Shown here piece by piece: positions 1-8,918 of a DNA stretch of 64,000 bases. Within the stretch, counting starts at the first letter, position 1, and each line of letters opens with the position of its first letter. The DNA is from UBA668 sp040081465 (lineage in GTDB: Bacteria; Actinomycetota; Acidimicrobiia; Acidimicrobiales; Ilumatobacteraceae): assembly GCA_040081465.1 (NCBI GenBank), contig JBEBGL010000007.1:44330-108329 (forward strand). Direction: 5' to 3'. Both the position numbers and the translations under genes were made by a program. The notes under the pieces were generated by a model, which saw only the letters and a program-made list of their open reading frames with translations, ran no database searches and was not told the origin of the DNA.

Positions 1-116
1 GTGAGGCCGCATTGGCTCGCAACGTTGACGACCAGAGCCACCTTGCCCCGGTAGTCGGCGAGGTTCACCTGCTCGCCGGTAATCGACTTCATCGTCAGGT
101 CATACATCGAGGTCAT
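1..116 (-). CDS. Glutathione peroxidase family protein (N-terminal part only)
   Basis: The first 38 codons are in the window and the rest runs off the left edge. The visible protein begins MTSMYDLTMKSITGEQVNL and reaches NVASQCGLT, the start of the glutathione/thioredoxin peroxidase active site with the peroxidatic Cys. The family reduces peroxides using thiols in the cytoplasm. The ATG overlaps the TGA of the upstream P-type ATPase gene (ATGA), so the two are probably translationally coupled. Family assignment is firm although only the N-terminus is seen. Confidence 0.85.
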   Translation of the reverse strand, partial: MTSMYDLTMKSITGEQVNLADYRGKVALVVNVASQCGL

Positions 117-2509
117 GTTTTCACCCTATCCCGCTCGGCAATCCGACTGCCGAGCTCGAGCAACGGCCATGCGGCGACGATGACACCAGCTGCAAGCCCA
201 TACGCCCAACCCGCGGTTTGCGGCAGTTCGAACCAGTCGCGGCCCAAGGGAATGACAAACGCCAACGCGAAGAGTGCGGTCATCGCGATAACGAGGCCGC
301 GTCGAAGGTGATTGAGCGGCCTCGCCACGCGGTAGAGGTTCATCAGCGCAACGGAGCCAGCGACGAGAACAGCGATCGTGCGCGCGTGGTCCGAGTCGAT
401 CGACTCGTCGAGTTGGGCGATCGCAAACACCGTCATCGTCGCTGCGGCAATGACGATGCCGGCTGGCACGGCACGGCCGAGCACGCGTGGCATGAACCCT
501 TTCGCGACTCGTTGGTCGTTTGGTTCCAGCGCGAGGAAGAACGCGGGTACCCCAATCGTGAACCAACTGAGGATCGAGAGGTGGATCGGGCGCAATGGGT
601 AAGCGAGCGCGAACACACCAGTGAGAATCGAAAGAAGGACTGAGTAGACGGTCTTTGCCAGAAACAGGCTGGCGACGCGTTCGATGTTGTTGATGACACG
701 TCGACCTTCGCTAACGACAGCCGGCATCGCCGAGAAGTTGGAATCCATCAGCACCAGTTGTGCGACACCACGTGTGGCTTCGCTTCCCGACGCCATTGCA
801 ATACCGCAATCACTGTCCTTGAGTGCCAGCACGTCGTTGACGCCATCGCCGGTCATTGCGACGGTGTGGCCGCGAGCTTGCAGCGCTCTCACCATGGCTC
901 GCTTCTGGTGCGGAGTCACGCGACCAAAGACTGTGCCGTTCTCGATCGCGTCCGAGAATTCCTGGCTGTCCTCGTGCGGCAGCGTTGTCGCGTTGACGTT
1001 GTCTTCCCAGCCCACAAGTCCTGCGCGCTGAGCGACTGCGCCGACGGTCACGTTGTTGTCGCCGCTGATCACCTTCACGATCACGCCCTGATCGGCGAAG
1101 TACTTCAGTGTCGCCGGCGCATCGGCGCGCATGATGTCTTCCAGCAACACGAGTGCGACGGGGCGCACCTTCGGCAGGTCGGGTTCTTCGCCGGTGAATG
1201 CGGTGTCGGTCGCAGCTAACACCAGTACCCGCTCGCCTTTCGCCGCGTGTCCTTCGACCTGCTCCTTCAGCGCGCCGGAGTACGCGTCGCCGAGCACGTT
1301 CTCCGGAGCGCCGAGTACCCAACTGCCACACGGCTTGCCTTCCTGCGTGGTGAAGGTCATGCCGCCCCACTTGCGGCCCGACGAGAACGGAACGCGGCCG
1401 GTGACGATCCATGTGGTCGGTTCGGTGAAGTGCGTGCCGAGCGCGGCGGTGGTTGCATTCGGGTCGGGGTCTAGTTGCGCGAGGGCGCACAACACGGGGT
1501 CGATAATGGCTCGATCTTCGCCGTCGATTGCATGCACGTCGGAGAGAGCGAGCGAACCCTCGGTGATGGTGCCGGTCTTGTCGGCGCAAAGCACATCGAC
1601 ACGCGCAAGCACTTCGATCGCTGGCAACTCTTGTACGAGGCAGCGTTGACGGGCGAGTCGCACTACGCCGACCGCGAACGCAACGCTGGTTAGAAGAACG
1701 AGACCCTCTGGCACCATTCCGACCAAGCCAGCGACGGTGCTGATGATTGATTCCTGCCAGCCCTCGTGGCGGCGCAAGAACTGACTGCTAGCGAGTAGCA
1801 GGCCGACGGGGATGATGAGGTAGCCGACCCAGGTCACGATGCGGTTGATGTCGTTACGCAGCGGCGAGTTGACCAGCGTGAAGCGGCGAGCTTCTTCGGC
1901 GAGTTTGATCGCGTAGTTCTCGGCGCCGACCTTGGTGACCAACATTCGGCCCGTGCCAGCGATCACGGCGCTACCACTCAATACTCCGTCGCCCGGAGCC
2001 TTCGTAACAGCATCGGCTTCGCCCGTGAGATGCGACTCGTCGAGTTCGAGGTTCTCGCCGATCAGCACTATCCCGTCGGCGACGACCTGTGCACCTGAGC
2101 GCAACTCGGCCACATCATCGAGTACCAGTTCGTGTACCGCTAGCTCAACGACATTGCCGTCGCGCACGACATGGGCTTTGGGAGCGCTGATCACGCTCAG
2201 AGAATCGAGCACTCGCTTCGCGCGCAGTTCCTGCACGACACCGATGACGCTGTTGGCGATGATGACGCCACCGAACAAAGCGTCCTTCGGTGAGCCGGCG
2301 GCGATGACCAAGGCGGCGAGAACACCGATGACGAGGTTGATTGGCGCCAGCACGTTGGCGCGAATGATCTGGCCAACGGTGCGGGTCGGCGCGGCCGGGA
2401 TGGCGTTGGTTTGGCCACGGGCAACTCGCTGAGCGACTTCGGCGACCGTCAAGCCGATCGACGGATCGGTCTGGGCCACGTTTGCTACATCAGCGGGGGA
2501 GTTGGTCAC
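113..2509 (-). CDS. P-type cation-transporting ATPase (CtpE-like)
   Basis: The 798-residue membrane pump contains all P-type ATPase landmarks: TGEA (about 162-165) in the actuator domain, PEGL (267-270) in the membrane domain, the phosphorylated Asp in DKTGT (310-314) and TGDGVND in the HAD domain, followed by a C-terminal bundle of membrane helices. Length and the PEGL motif resemble mycobacterial CtpE, which is linked to calcium transport; the ion specificity here is inferred only. No N-terminal heavy-metal domain is present. The gene is coupled to the downstream peroxidase gene by an ATGA overlap. Confidence 0.9.
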   Translation of the reverse strand: MTNSPADVANVAQTDPSIGLTVAEVAQRVARGQTNAIPAAPTRTVGQIIRANVLAPINLVIGVLAALVIAAGSPKDALFGGVIIANSVIGVVQELRAKRVLDSLSVISAPKAHVVRDGNVVELAVHELVLDDVAELRSGAQVVADGIVLIGENLELDESHLTGEADAVTKAPGDGVLSGSAVIAGTGRMLVTKVGAENYAIKLAEEARRFTLVNSPLRNDINRIVTWVGYLIIPVGLLLASSQFLRRHEGWQESIISTVAGLVGMVPEGLVLLTSVAFAVGVVRLARQRCLVQELPAIEVLARVDVLCADKTGTITEGSLALSDVHAIDGEDRAIIDPVLCALAQLDPDPNATTAALGTHFTEPTTWIVTGRVPFSSGRKWGGMTFTTQEGKPCGSWVLGAPENVLGDAYSGALKEQVEGHAAKGERVLVLAATDTAFTGEEPDLPKVRPVALVLLEDIMRADAPATLKYFADQGVIVKVISGDNNVTVGAVAQRAGLVGWEDNVNATTLPHEDSQEFSDAIENGTVFGRVTPHQKRAMVRALQARGHTVAMTGDGVNDVLALKDSDCGIAMASGSEATRGVAQLVLMDSNFSAMPAVVSEGRRVINNIERVASLFLAKTVYSVLLSILTGVFALAYPLRPIHLSILSWFTIGVPAFFLALEPNDQRVAKGFMPRVLGRAVPAGIVIAAATMTVFAIAQLDESIDSDHARTIAVLVAGSVALMNLYRVARPLNHLRRGLVIAMTALFALAFVIPLGRDWFELPQTAGWAYGLAAGVIVAAWPLLELGSRIAERDRVKT

Positions 2510-2535
2510 CCCTTGAACCTATAGCGTCCAGCCGC

Positions 2536-2922
2536 ATGGCAATCAGCGATGAGAAATACGTTCTGCTCACCACTTTCCGCAAGTCAGGCGAGGCCGTTGC
2601 GACACCCGTGTGGATCGCACCGCTGCCCGACGGCGGGGCCGGCTTCACGACCGAGTCCAACGCAGGCAAGGTGAAGCGCATTCGCAACACGCCGCGCGTG
2701 ACGTTGCAGGCATGTTCTGTGAGCGGAAAGGTGACGCCCGACTCAGCCGTTGTTGAGGCGACGGCCGCAGTGCGAGATGGTGCCGATGCACGACCGATTC
2801 ACAAGGCGATTCGCCGCAAGTATCCGGTAATGGTCTCGTTACTGAGTGTTCCGTCGTTCTTCAAGAAGCTCGTTCGTCGCAAGCCTGCTGCTGAGTGTGC
2901 GATCCATCTCACCTTCGAGTGA
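2536..2922 (+). CDS. PPOX-class (F420-dependent type) pyridoxamine-5'-phosphate oxidase-like protein
   Basis: The 128-residue single-domain split-barrel protein begins MAISDEKYVLLTTFRKSGE and continues with VATPVWIAPLPDGG, the typical N-terminal pattern of small actinobacterial F420- or flavin-binding PPOX proteins. A longer reading frame begins at 2482, but ATG 2536 places the family start correctly. The redox substrate is unknown. It is divergent from the ATPase gene and ends about 30 bp before tRNA-Arg. Confidence 0.85.
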   Translation: MAISDEKYVLLTTFRKSGEAVATPVWIAPLPDGGAGFTTESNAGKVKRIRNTPRVTLQACSVSGKVTPDSAVVEATAAVRDGADARPIHKAIRRKYPVMVSLLSVPSFFKKLVRRKPAAECAIHLTFE

Positions 2923-2955
2923 GCGGCGCTCTCGCTTATGTAGCGTTGGGGCCAA

Positions 2956-3028
2956 GCCCTTGTAGCTCAGTGGATAGAGCAACGGTTTCCTAAACCGCAG
3001 GTCGCATGTTCGATTCATGCCAAGGGCG
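2956..3028 (+). tRNA. tRNA-Arg (anticodon CCU)
   Basis: A 73-nt cloverleaf can be drawn. The acceptor arm GCCCTTG pairs with CAAGGGC (3021-3027), with discriminator G at 3028. The D-arm holds GTAGCTCAGT, the anticodon loop TTCCTAA gives CCT, and the T-arm contains GTTCGATTC. CCA is not encoded. The antisense strand yields the familiar spurious NRTCDLRFRKPLLYPLSYKG peptide. tRNA-Arg genes are common integration targets, and the genes to the right are accessory in character. Confidence 0.97.
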
Positions 3029-3140
3029 CTGAGTAACTTCTTGCGCGCAGCGGCGCGAACGTACCGCGAACGTCGCGCACGCGGGGAGCCCTGCTTCTCG
3101 TCGCAACTCGTCTGGCCGAGAATGAATACGCTCCCGTATC

Positions 3141-3662
3141 GTGATTCGTGACTGGCGTGCGGCGCAGGAAGTGGCACCATTCCAACTCGACTCTGTGTCG
3201 TTGCGCCGACAAATAGCAACGCATGAGGCCGGCCACGCCGTAATAGGTGATCAATGCGGGTTCACCTTGGTCGAGGTTCGTATCGGCTTTGAGGGTTGGC
3301 ACGCGAGCGGTGGCCAGATTGCGGGAGGCTGCCTGTGGGATGCGCCCGACGGCGATCAGAGTCAGCTCGCGAGGATGGAACCTCACAAATTCGCGCTAAT
3401 GGCTCTGGCCGGGCTAAATGCGGAACGTTGCCTCTGTAACCGCGTCCTGATGAATGCATACGAGGACGATCTGAAACTTCTTCGCATCGGGCTTGGATGG
3501 GTTGGCGGCGAGGCGGCAGAAATGGACCAGTTCCACGAGCTTCTTCGCGAATGCGAGGCGCTGGTCGAGGCTCATGCCAACGAGGTAGCCGGAGTTGCCT
3601 CAGCCTTGGACACGGCTGGGAACCTTTCGCTGGAAGCCGTAAGGGATGCAATGCTTCGCTGA
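3141..3662 (+). CDS. HExxH zinc peptidase-like protein (M41/FtsH peptidase-like fold)
   Basis: The 173-residue protein has ATHEAGHAVIGDQCG near residue 27, which matches the HExxH zinc site of the M41 (FtsH) peptidase domain. A later ALMALAGLNAE segment resembles the AG-xAAE helix that follows it. No AAA ATPase or membrane segment is present, so this is a stand-alone peptidase-like domain; similar small proteins are common and uncharacterised in actinobacteria. The start is a GTG. It is the first gene after tRNA-Arg and converges with the next gene, 5 bp away. Function is unknown. Confidence 0.6.
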   Translation: MIRDWRAAQEVAPFQLDSVSLRRQIATHEAGHAVIGDQCGFTLVEVRIGFEGWHASGGQIAGGCLWDAPDGDQSQLARMEPHKFALMALAGLNAERCLCNRVLMNAYEDDLKLLRIGLGWVGGEAAEMDQFHELLRECEALVEAHANEVAGVASALDTAGNLSLEAVRDAMLR

Positions 3663-3667
3663 CTCAA

Positions 3668-4375
3668 CTATGACGTTGAGCCCTTCGGCGGAACCCCTCG
3701 CGCACGATGTTTCGTTGCCAACTCTTCGAGGTCACGTTCGAGAGCGAAGAGCGCAGCGTGGAGCTCGGGCAACGACAACATTCCGCCCACCAAGCCTACG
3801 GACGCGTGTCCTTCTGTGACTTCTACCATCGTCGCCCCTGGTGGGGGAAAGTATCCGAGAATCTCCGAATCGATTGAGCCATCGGGGAGTTGAATGCCGA
3901 GCCGTGAGTACGTGTCAATCACGTGCGGAGTATGCCTTGCGGTCAGGCGTCGATAGAGCACACGTTGATCACGGTGTTCAGCGAGCAGATTTCGTGCTTC
4001 CCGCAGCCGAAGTCGAAGAACGGGGTCCGGGGGTAGAGACTGAGTCTCGCCCAGCTGGCCGAGCAGTCGCTCGACCAATTCGGTGTGTGAGACCGCCTCG
4101 TGCGCAACGACGAGCAACAGATGAAGATCTGCGTGTTGAAGGCCAAAGCCCTTAGGTGTTCGAGCTACGTGTAGTCCAAACTTGCGGTCGTATTGTCGCA
4201 ACGCTGCCCAACAGAACGATTGTGTATCACCGATGGTTCCGTCCAACGCATAGCGCAGATGATCCTCAGTCGCGTCCGTAATTGCATCGGTCAGCAGAGC
4301 GTCCTGCTCTTGTAGGTGGCGGCGTCCCATCAGGTACGAACATCCTGGGCTGAATGAGCGCTCGGGGAGGGGCAA
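3668..4375 (-). CDS. Hypothetical protein
   Basis: I do not recognise this 235-residue protein. It is soluble, with no signal peptide or membrane segment, and rich in Leu, Arg and Glu. The C-terminal part (about 195-225) is a predicted helix, LPELHAALFALERDLEELA, that may be coiled coil. The opening residues MPLPERSFSPGCSYLMG do not look like a typical family start, so the true start may be MGRRHLQ at codon 16. It lies in the accessory patch next to tRNA-Arg. Confidence 0.55.
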   Translation of the reverse strand: MPLPERSFSPGCSYLMGRRHLQEQDALLTDAITDATEDHLRYALDGTIGDTQSFCWAALRQYDRKFGLHVARTPKGFGLQHADLHLLLVVAHEAVSHTELVERLLGQLGETQSLPPDPVLRLRLREARNLLAEHRDQRVLYRRLTARHTPHVIDTYSRLGIQLPDGSIDSEILGYFPPPGATMVEVTEGHASVGLVGGMLSLPELHAALFALERDLEELATKHRARGVPPKGSTS

Positions 4376-4433
4376 TTCAACGCCGTGTGTCCCCTCAAGC
4401 CGATCGATACGAATTGAGCCTCACAGAGGTTCA

Positions 4434-5624
4434 TTACAGTACTTTCGCGAGGTCGCGTAGTTTGGTGTGGAGATTGTCTGATTCGTCTAGTCGAGCGAGG
4501 CCTCGGCGCATGTGAGAAACGTGGCCCTTTTCGCCCACAAGGTGATCGCAGTAGGCGGCTCCTGCCGTGAGATACATCATGTCCGTGAGGTCGTTGTCAC
4601 GCCAACGAAGGTTCGGGTTGCAAAGTTTCTCGTGCATGACTTCGCGGTAGAGGCGCAGGGCCGGCATTTGGTCCACGTCCGAATGTGCGTGCTGCACGAA
4701 CCACTCGCTCAATTGTGATGGGCTGAGACCGCTCTCGTGAGCAGCGTGAGCCACCTCGATGGACGAGTCCGCAAGGAATTTGGCACCGGTTCGTACGCGT
4801 TTCACCTCGGGACCGGTGGGATCGGTTGCGAGAAAGGCCGCAAACTTCTGAAATTGCGATGCCCATCCAGCTGTTGGCTCTGCAGGAATGTGCTCTGCAT
4901 CTAGCAGTACGTCGAACGTCGCGCAAATGCACGACAGCACGTGCGTGGCCCACCTCACGGGTTCCGGTAGGTCGCTGTCGTCATCCTGCGGTGACCAGAC
5001 TCGTTGGGTCAACGACGCCTCCGGAGCGAGCGTGACGGCAGTGGGCGGCGGCAGCGTCACGTCCTGGTACCGCTGCTTCATCGCACGCACTAGTTCGAAT
5101 CGTCGAAGGGCCAGCGGGTCTGCGAATTGCCAGCCTGCAGACAGCTGGGCCATCGTGACTCCTCTTTGATATCTCTCGTGTGGATCGACCTGCTTGCACG
5201 TTTCGCTTAGATGCGCCCATGAAAGCGGTAGCAGTATTTCTCGTCTCTGAGCTCGATCGATGATGGCGGTGGCGGCGGCTAGTTCATCAGTGTTCTTGAC
5301 GCGGCTGGGGTCATGGATCGCGTCACTCAGGGTGCTCCAGTGGTTCTGGTCGAGGTAGACGGTTGGACGACCCTGTGTTGGCGCGAGGTCGGAAGGAGAT
5401 GGAAGGTCGATCAGGATGAGATCTCCGCGAGTCGTCAGAAACTGCATGACCGAAGAGTTGGGAAGATACGTCGTCATGAAAATCGAACTGGTTTCGGTGA
5501 AGGCTGGGCGCCCGAGGCGCGCAGTGAAGGACCGCCCATCAATGAGGGTGACCGACATAACGCCGTCTCGGTTGAATTGCAGTGCGCCAACGCGATCGAA
5601 GGGAGACTGATTCATTGTTCTCAT
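4434..5624 (-). CDS. PIN-like domain protein, putative nuclease
   Basis: The chosen start MRTMNQSPFD gives 396 residues; the open frame continues upstream to 5768, and ATG 5615 is also possible. VYLDQNHWSTLSDA (about residue 88) resembles the first acidic strand of PIN-like proteins. NDLTDMMYLTAGAAYCDHLV near the C-terminus supplies the late Asp and Tyr-Cys-Asp pattern of that fold. PIN proteins cleave RNA, and this longer variant is uncharacterised. No antitoxin-like partner is seen. It is part of the accessory patch at 3-7.1 kb. Confidence 0.55.
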   Translation of the reverse strand: MRTMNQSPFDRVGALQFNRDGVMSVTLIDGRSFTARLGRPAFTETSSIFMTTYLPNSSVMQFLTTRGDLILIDLPSPSDLAPTQGRPTVYLDQNHWSTLSDAIHDPSRVKNTDELAAATAIIDRAQRREILLPLSWAHLSETCKQVDPHERYQRGVTMAQLSAGWQFADPLALRRFELVRAMKQRYQDVTLPPPTAVTLAPEASLTQRVWSPQDDDSDLPEPVRWATHVLSCICATFDVLLDAEHIPAEPTAGWASQFQKFAAFLATDPTGPEVKRVRTGAKFLADSSIEVAHAAHESGLSPSQLSEWFVQHAHSDVDQMPALRLYREVMHEKLCNPNLRWRDNDLTDMMYLTAGAAYCDHLVGEKGHVSHMRRGLARLDESDNLHTKLRDLAKVL

Positions 5625-5842
5625 CGTTGCGCATGTTTCGTGGGGCCCGTGTGGATTTGGAGCACGAGAGGTTGACGTCACGTTCCAGGTCCCCGGATTG
5701 AGGACAGAGCGTTGGCTGTGGGTCGGAGATTCCGTCCCCACCGGCTGTCGTGAATACCTGACCCGCAAACTCGCTTGTGGGTCGCCCTAGAAGAAACCGA
5801 ACGTGTCAACTGTCCACAGGTTTCGTGATTGAGACGGGACGA

Positions 5843-7117
5843 TCAGCGCTCCTTTCGGTAGCGATGATGGCCACGGCGAGTAGGCGGGCTATTCATGCCA
5901 TCGGCAGTCGCTTTCACCCAGTCACCACCGTCCATGGTTAGGAGCGGTCTGCGTGAGTGCGGAAGCTCCAGGTCGTCGAGGCGCCACACGTCATCTGGGT
6001 GACAGTAGATTTCTCGATGCGCCTGACTCGCGATCAGTTGATTTAGTTCGTCTACGGAGAACTCGAGCGGAGCATCTACGACGACTTCTTCAAGCCCTTC
6101 GTCATTGTGGAGAACTAGAGCCGTTGAACGGTTCATAGGAATCCAGACCTCGTCCGCTGTCGCTAGCCCTAAACCCAACCCATGAGTAAGTGTCCCTGCA
6201 CTTACGTCCATAACGACGGGGTTGTCACTGATCATCAGCCCTTCTTCCGGGAACCTCACGACCGTCACTTTTCGACCTAGGAAGTACGGCATGCTGTGCA
6301 GACCGACGTCCAACATCGTGCGCACCATTTCATTTTGGTGTGGAACTACCTCCCATTGGTCCATGTTCGCAACAGCCTCCAGCAGCGCCTCAACGGCTAA
6401 CTCATCCGGCTCAATTCCGATTTGGCGGAGATGCGCTCTCGCCGAATCCTCGTCGGTGATCAGAGACAGTTGCATCTTAGTGAGACTGTCTGCGACCACC
6501 TCGAATTGTCGCCGCATCGTCGGCGTGCGCACTCGCTGCAGCGACGCCCATGTCGCTAACGCCATGCGATCCTCGCGCGTCGGCGGCCAGGGCTCTCCGG
6601 AGATGAAGTGGTCTAGGACTCGCACGAAATCGCCATCAACCTGCGCAAAGATTCGTTCAATAGCGACTGTCTCGCCGACGTCCTTGGCGATCGTCGTGTA
6701 GAGATCCTTCATGACGGCGACGGACTTGATCGGGAGAATCTCGCGACTAATCGGTTCGTCTAACACAACTCGGACGATTTCGCCCTGCTTGGCAAAGCGT
6801 GCTTGGTACGAACGAGCAACGTAGTGGTGCAAGCGAGGATCACCCGCTGCGAGAGGCGTTCGTATTGCGCCAGCCAGCCTCTCGACGGTCGCACGACCTT
6901 CGGCTGACAGTTCGAGTAGCGGCCGTAAGTCAAACGGATATTGGTCTCCTGGACCTTCTTCAGCGGAAGCACCCAGGAACTGCATGATGTCACGATAGAA
7001 GTGCGAAGGGCCGACTGAACAGAAGCACTCCAACGTTGGGACTGGGCGCCCATAGACTCGCCGAAACAGCGTGGTCCGCTGCGCAGACCTGCCATGAGAT
7101 CGACCAACTGGGGACAA
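5843..7117 (-). CDS. DUF4238 domain-containing protein
   Basis: The central segment DPRLHHYVARSYQARFAKQG matches the HHYVPxxYLRxF signature of DUF4238, a family of unknown function often found in accessory or defence regions. The domain continues through MISDNPVVM, where a DNPV-type motif is typical. The family usually starts close to the HHYV motif, but here about 95 residues precede it. The true start may be ATG 6985 (MQFLGASAEEG) or later, because no clear ribosome-binding site marks 7117. It is tandem with the PIN-like gene on the same strand. Confidence 0.65.
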   Translation of the reverse strand: MSPVGRSHGRSAQRTTLFRRVYGRPVPTLECFCSVGPSHFYRDIMQFLGASAEEGPGDQYPFDLRPLLELSAEGRATVERLAGAIRTPLAAGDPRLHHYVARSYQARFAKQGEIVRVVLDEPISREILPIKSVAVMKDLYTTIAKDVGETVAIERIFAQVDGDFVRVLDHFISGEPWPPTREDRMALATWASLQRVRTPTMRRQFEVVADSLTKMQLSLITDEDSARAHLRQIGIEPDELAVEALLEAVANMDQWEVVPHQNEMVRTMLDVGLHSMPYFLGRKVTVVRFPEEGLMISDNPVVMDVSAGTLTHGLGLGLATADEVWIPMNRSTALVLHNDEGLEEVVVDAPLEFSVDELNQLIASQAHREIYCHPDDVWRLDDLELPHSRRPLLTMDGGDWVKATADGMNSPPTRRGHHRYRKER

Positions 7118-7212
7118 GCGACGCCTGATCGCGCGATTGGGCTATGTCGTCGGGGAATACCTCCCAGAGATCAGCGGTTGATTCGGCTCACCCGCCAATC
7201 CTTAGGACTCAA

Positions 7213-7638
7213 ATGCAACTCACCGCCCACTTACCCGACGATCGACGCGCTCGGGTTGACGCGCGACTTCAGACGAACTTGATGGCTTGGCTTACGACAG
7301 TGAACACGGCCGGTCGGCCGGACACCGTACCCGTGTGGTTTCTGCTCCGCGACGACGGCAGCTTCTTGGTCTACAGCCAGCCCAACAAGGCGAAGCTGCG
7401 CAACATTGACGGCAACCCACATGTCGCTTTGGGACTCGACGTCACCGACATTGGTCGCGACATCATTCGCATTGAGGGCACGGCCGCACGAGTGGCCGAC
7501 CACCCGCGGGCCGATCAAGTTCCGGCGTACGCGGCCAAATACGCCGAGCGCATCGGTGCCATCTTTGGCACGGTCGAGAACTTTGGTGAAGCCTTCTCGG
7601 ACGCGATTGTCATCACGCCGAGCCGGCTTCACGCGTAA
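7213..7638 (+). CDS. PPOX-class F420-dependent oxidoreductase-like protein
   Basis: The 141-residue split-barrel protein shows MAWLTTVNTAGRPDTVPVWF and FLVYSQPNKAKLRNI, the usual substrate-side and cofactor-side strands of TIGR03667-type PPOX proteins. ATG 7213 was chosen because the frame upstream (from 7144) carries no family sequence. The protein is predicted cytosolic and to bind F420 or FMN. It converges with the 27-aa membrane peptide gene with 6 bp between stops. Confidence 0.85.
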   Translation: MQLTAHLPDDRRARVDARLQTNLMAWLTTVNTAGRPDTVPVWFLLRDDGSFLVYSQPNKAKLRNIDGNPHVALGLDVTDIGRDIIRIEGTAARVADHPRADQVPAYAAKYAERIGAIFGTVENFGEAFSDAIVITPSRLHA

Positions 7639-7644
7639 GGGCGC

Positions 7645-7728
7645 TTAGCGGCCGCGCCTGCTGAAGCCGAAGCCTCCGCCAAGAAGCAGCACAATGACGA
7701 TGATGATCAAGAGGGTGGTCATGCCCAT
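7645..7728 (-). CDS. Small hydrophobic membrane peptide (27 aa)
   Basis: The ORF encodes a peptide starting MGMTTLLIIIIVIVLLLGGG and ending FGFSRRGR. It is a single predicted helix with a glycine cluster and a basic tail, like other tiny DUF3309/Lmo0937-style membrane peptides. The ATG overlaps the TGA of the larger membrane protein gene by one base (TGATG), which strongly suggests coupled translation. It is too short for usual ORF cut-offs. Function is unknown. Confidence 0.65.
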   Translation of the reverse strand: MGMTTLLIIIVIVLLLGGGFGFSRRGR

Positions 7729-8915
7729 CAGGTACCCCGCGGCGGTCTGGGCGAAACACTGATCGCGTCGGACAGACTTCGCATGTCGTTGTCGTGAGCC
7801 GCTCGATCGGTGTCGCTCTGTTCTAGGCGCCAGTCGGCCACGGTCATGAACACGAACATGATGGTGAAGACGGCGGTGGCGACGAGATGGCGGCCGAAGA
7901 ACTCAACACCACTGCGCACGAGCATCGTCACCGTCAGCACACCATCGGGTCCGACGATTCGTCGGCCCAAGAAGCGGGCGGTCAGCGCGTAAAGCACGAT
8001 GCACGCGACGCCGGCATAGGTCACGATCCACCCGATGCGATTGGCGCGGCCGAGCTCTTCGTCGGCCTCGGCCGGGCTGAGCGGTCGCGTGTACGTCTTG
8101 CGATGGAACAGGAATAGCAGCGGCACCACCGCGATGAGCCCGATCCCCAACACGAGCACCCCGTTGCCGATGAGCTGATTGACGATCACGAACGCGATTG
8201 CGACGATCAGTGTGTAGAAGGGCGCGACGGCCACGAGGAACCAACCGGGGAACCGCGAGCCTGGCATCAGCGCCTTTGCTCGCAGCGCTCCCTTTAGGAC
8301 GCCGCCTGGAATCGAGATAAGCACCGGCAACAGTTGGACGAAGTAGTTCACCGCAACGAAGACTCGCAGCAGCAGCAATTCCAACTCGAGGGTTTCAAGT
8401 GCGACTGTCGGGTCGGTGCCTTTGACGGCCGAATCGATGACGACCACGGCGCGCAGCTTGTCGATGTCGATCCAACCGTCGATCGGCACGAGCGCCGCAA
8501 GCAATGGCAGGGCAATGGACGCGACCCATGTAAAGAGCAACACGCGCGAGGTCGCCCGCAGGTTCGTCCAAGTGATTACGCAATAGAGGGCAGCGGCGGG
8601 AATCAAGCCAAGCGAAATGGTCGGAACCCACTGCAGTAACTTGCCGAACGAAGTCAGTTGCGAGGTGTCGTTATCCAACACGGCGACGACCGATAGCGCA
8701 GTCGCGATGATCAGCACCGGGACGCTGAGCAACAGCACGCTGCGACGCCACGCGGCAAGTCCCTGCACATGCGGCTCGAGCACGCCTGCCGTCGCGAGTT
8801 GCTCGCGCTCGGCATCGCTTACTCGTACGGACCTCGTTCGCCAGCTGAAGGCGCGCTTCAGGTGGCCAGCGAGGGTGACGCGCATGCGCAGGGACCGTAC
8901 TGCACTTGCTACCAA
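7728..8915 (-). CDS. Multi-pass integral membrane protein of unknown function
   Basis: The 395-residue protein has a basic cytosolic N-terminus (about 1-58). Seven to eight hydrophobic helices follow, for example SVLLLSVPVLIIATALSVVA, FPGWFLVAVAPFYTLIV and GVACIVLYALTARFL. The C-terminal tail is acidic and hydrophilic. No transporter signature or enzyme motif was recognised. It lies between amt (4 bp away) and the coupled 27-aa peptide, all on the minus strand, so it may be in one transcript with them. Confidence 0.75.
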   Translation of the reverse strand: MVASAVRSLRMRVTLAGHLKRAFSWRTRSVRVSDAEREQLATAGVLEPHVQGLAAWRRSVLLLSVPVLIIATALSVVAVLDNDTSQLTSFGKLLQWVPTISLGLIPAAALYCVITWTNLRATSRVLLFTWVASIALPLLAALVPIDGWIDIDKLRAVVVIDSAVKGTDPTVALETLELELLLLRVFVAVNYFVQLLPVLISIPGGVLKGALRAKALMPGSRFPGWFLVAVAPFYTLIVAIAFVIVNQLIGNGVLVLGIGLIAVVPLLFLFHRKTYTRPLSPAEADEELGRANRIGWIVTYAGVACIVLYALTARFLGRRIVGPDGVLTVTMLVRSGVEFFGRHLVATAVFTIMFVFMTVADWRLEQSDTDRAAHDNDMRSLSDAISVSPRPPRGT

Positions 8916-8918
8916 TCG

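Noticed and set aside
113..2509. Kdp or heavy-metal (P1B) type for the P-type ATPase
   Set aside because: No CPC-type membrane motif or metal-binding N-terminal domain is present; the PEGL motif points to a P2-like or CtpE-like pump.
2839..3219. Open reading frame antisense to tRNA-Arg
   Set aside because: Its peptide (NRTCDLRFRKPLLYPLSYKG) is the familiar spurious translation of the tRNA reverse strand.
5891..5900. ATTCATGCCA repeat of the tRNA-Arg 3' end as an island attachment site
   Set aside because: Only 10 bp match and they lie within a coding region; this is expected by chance.
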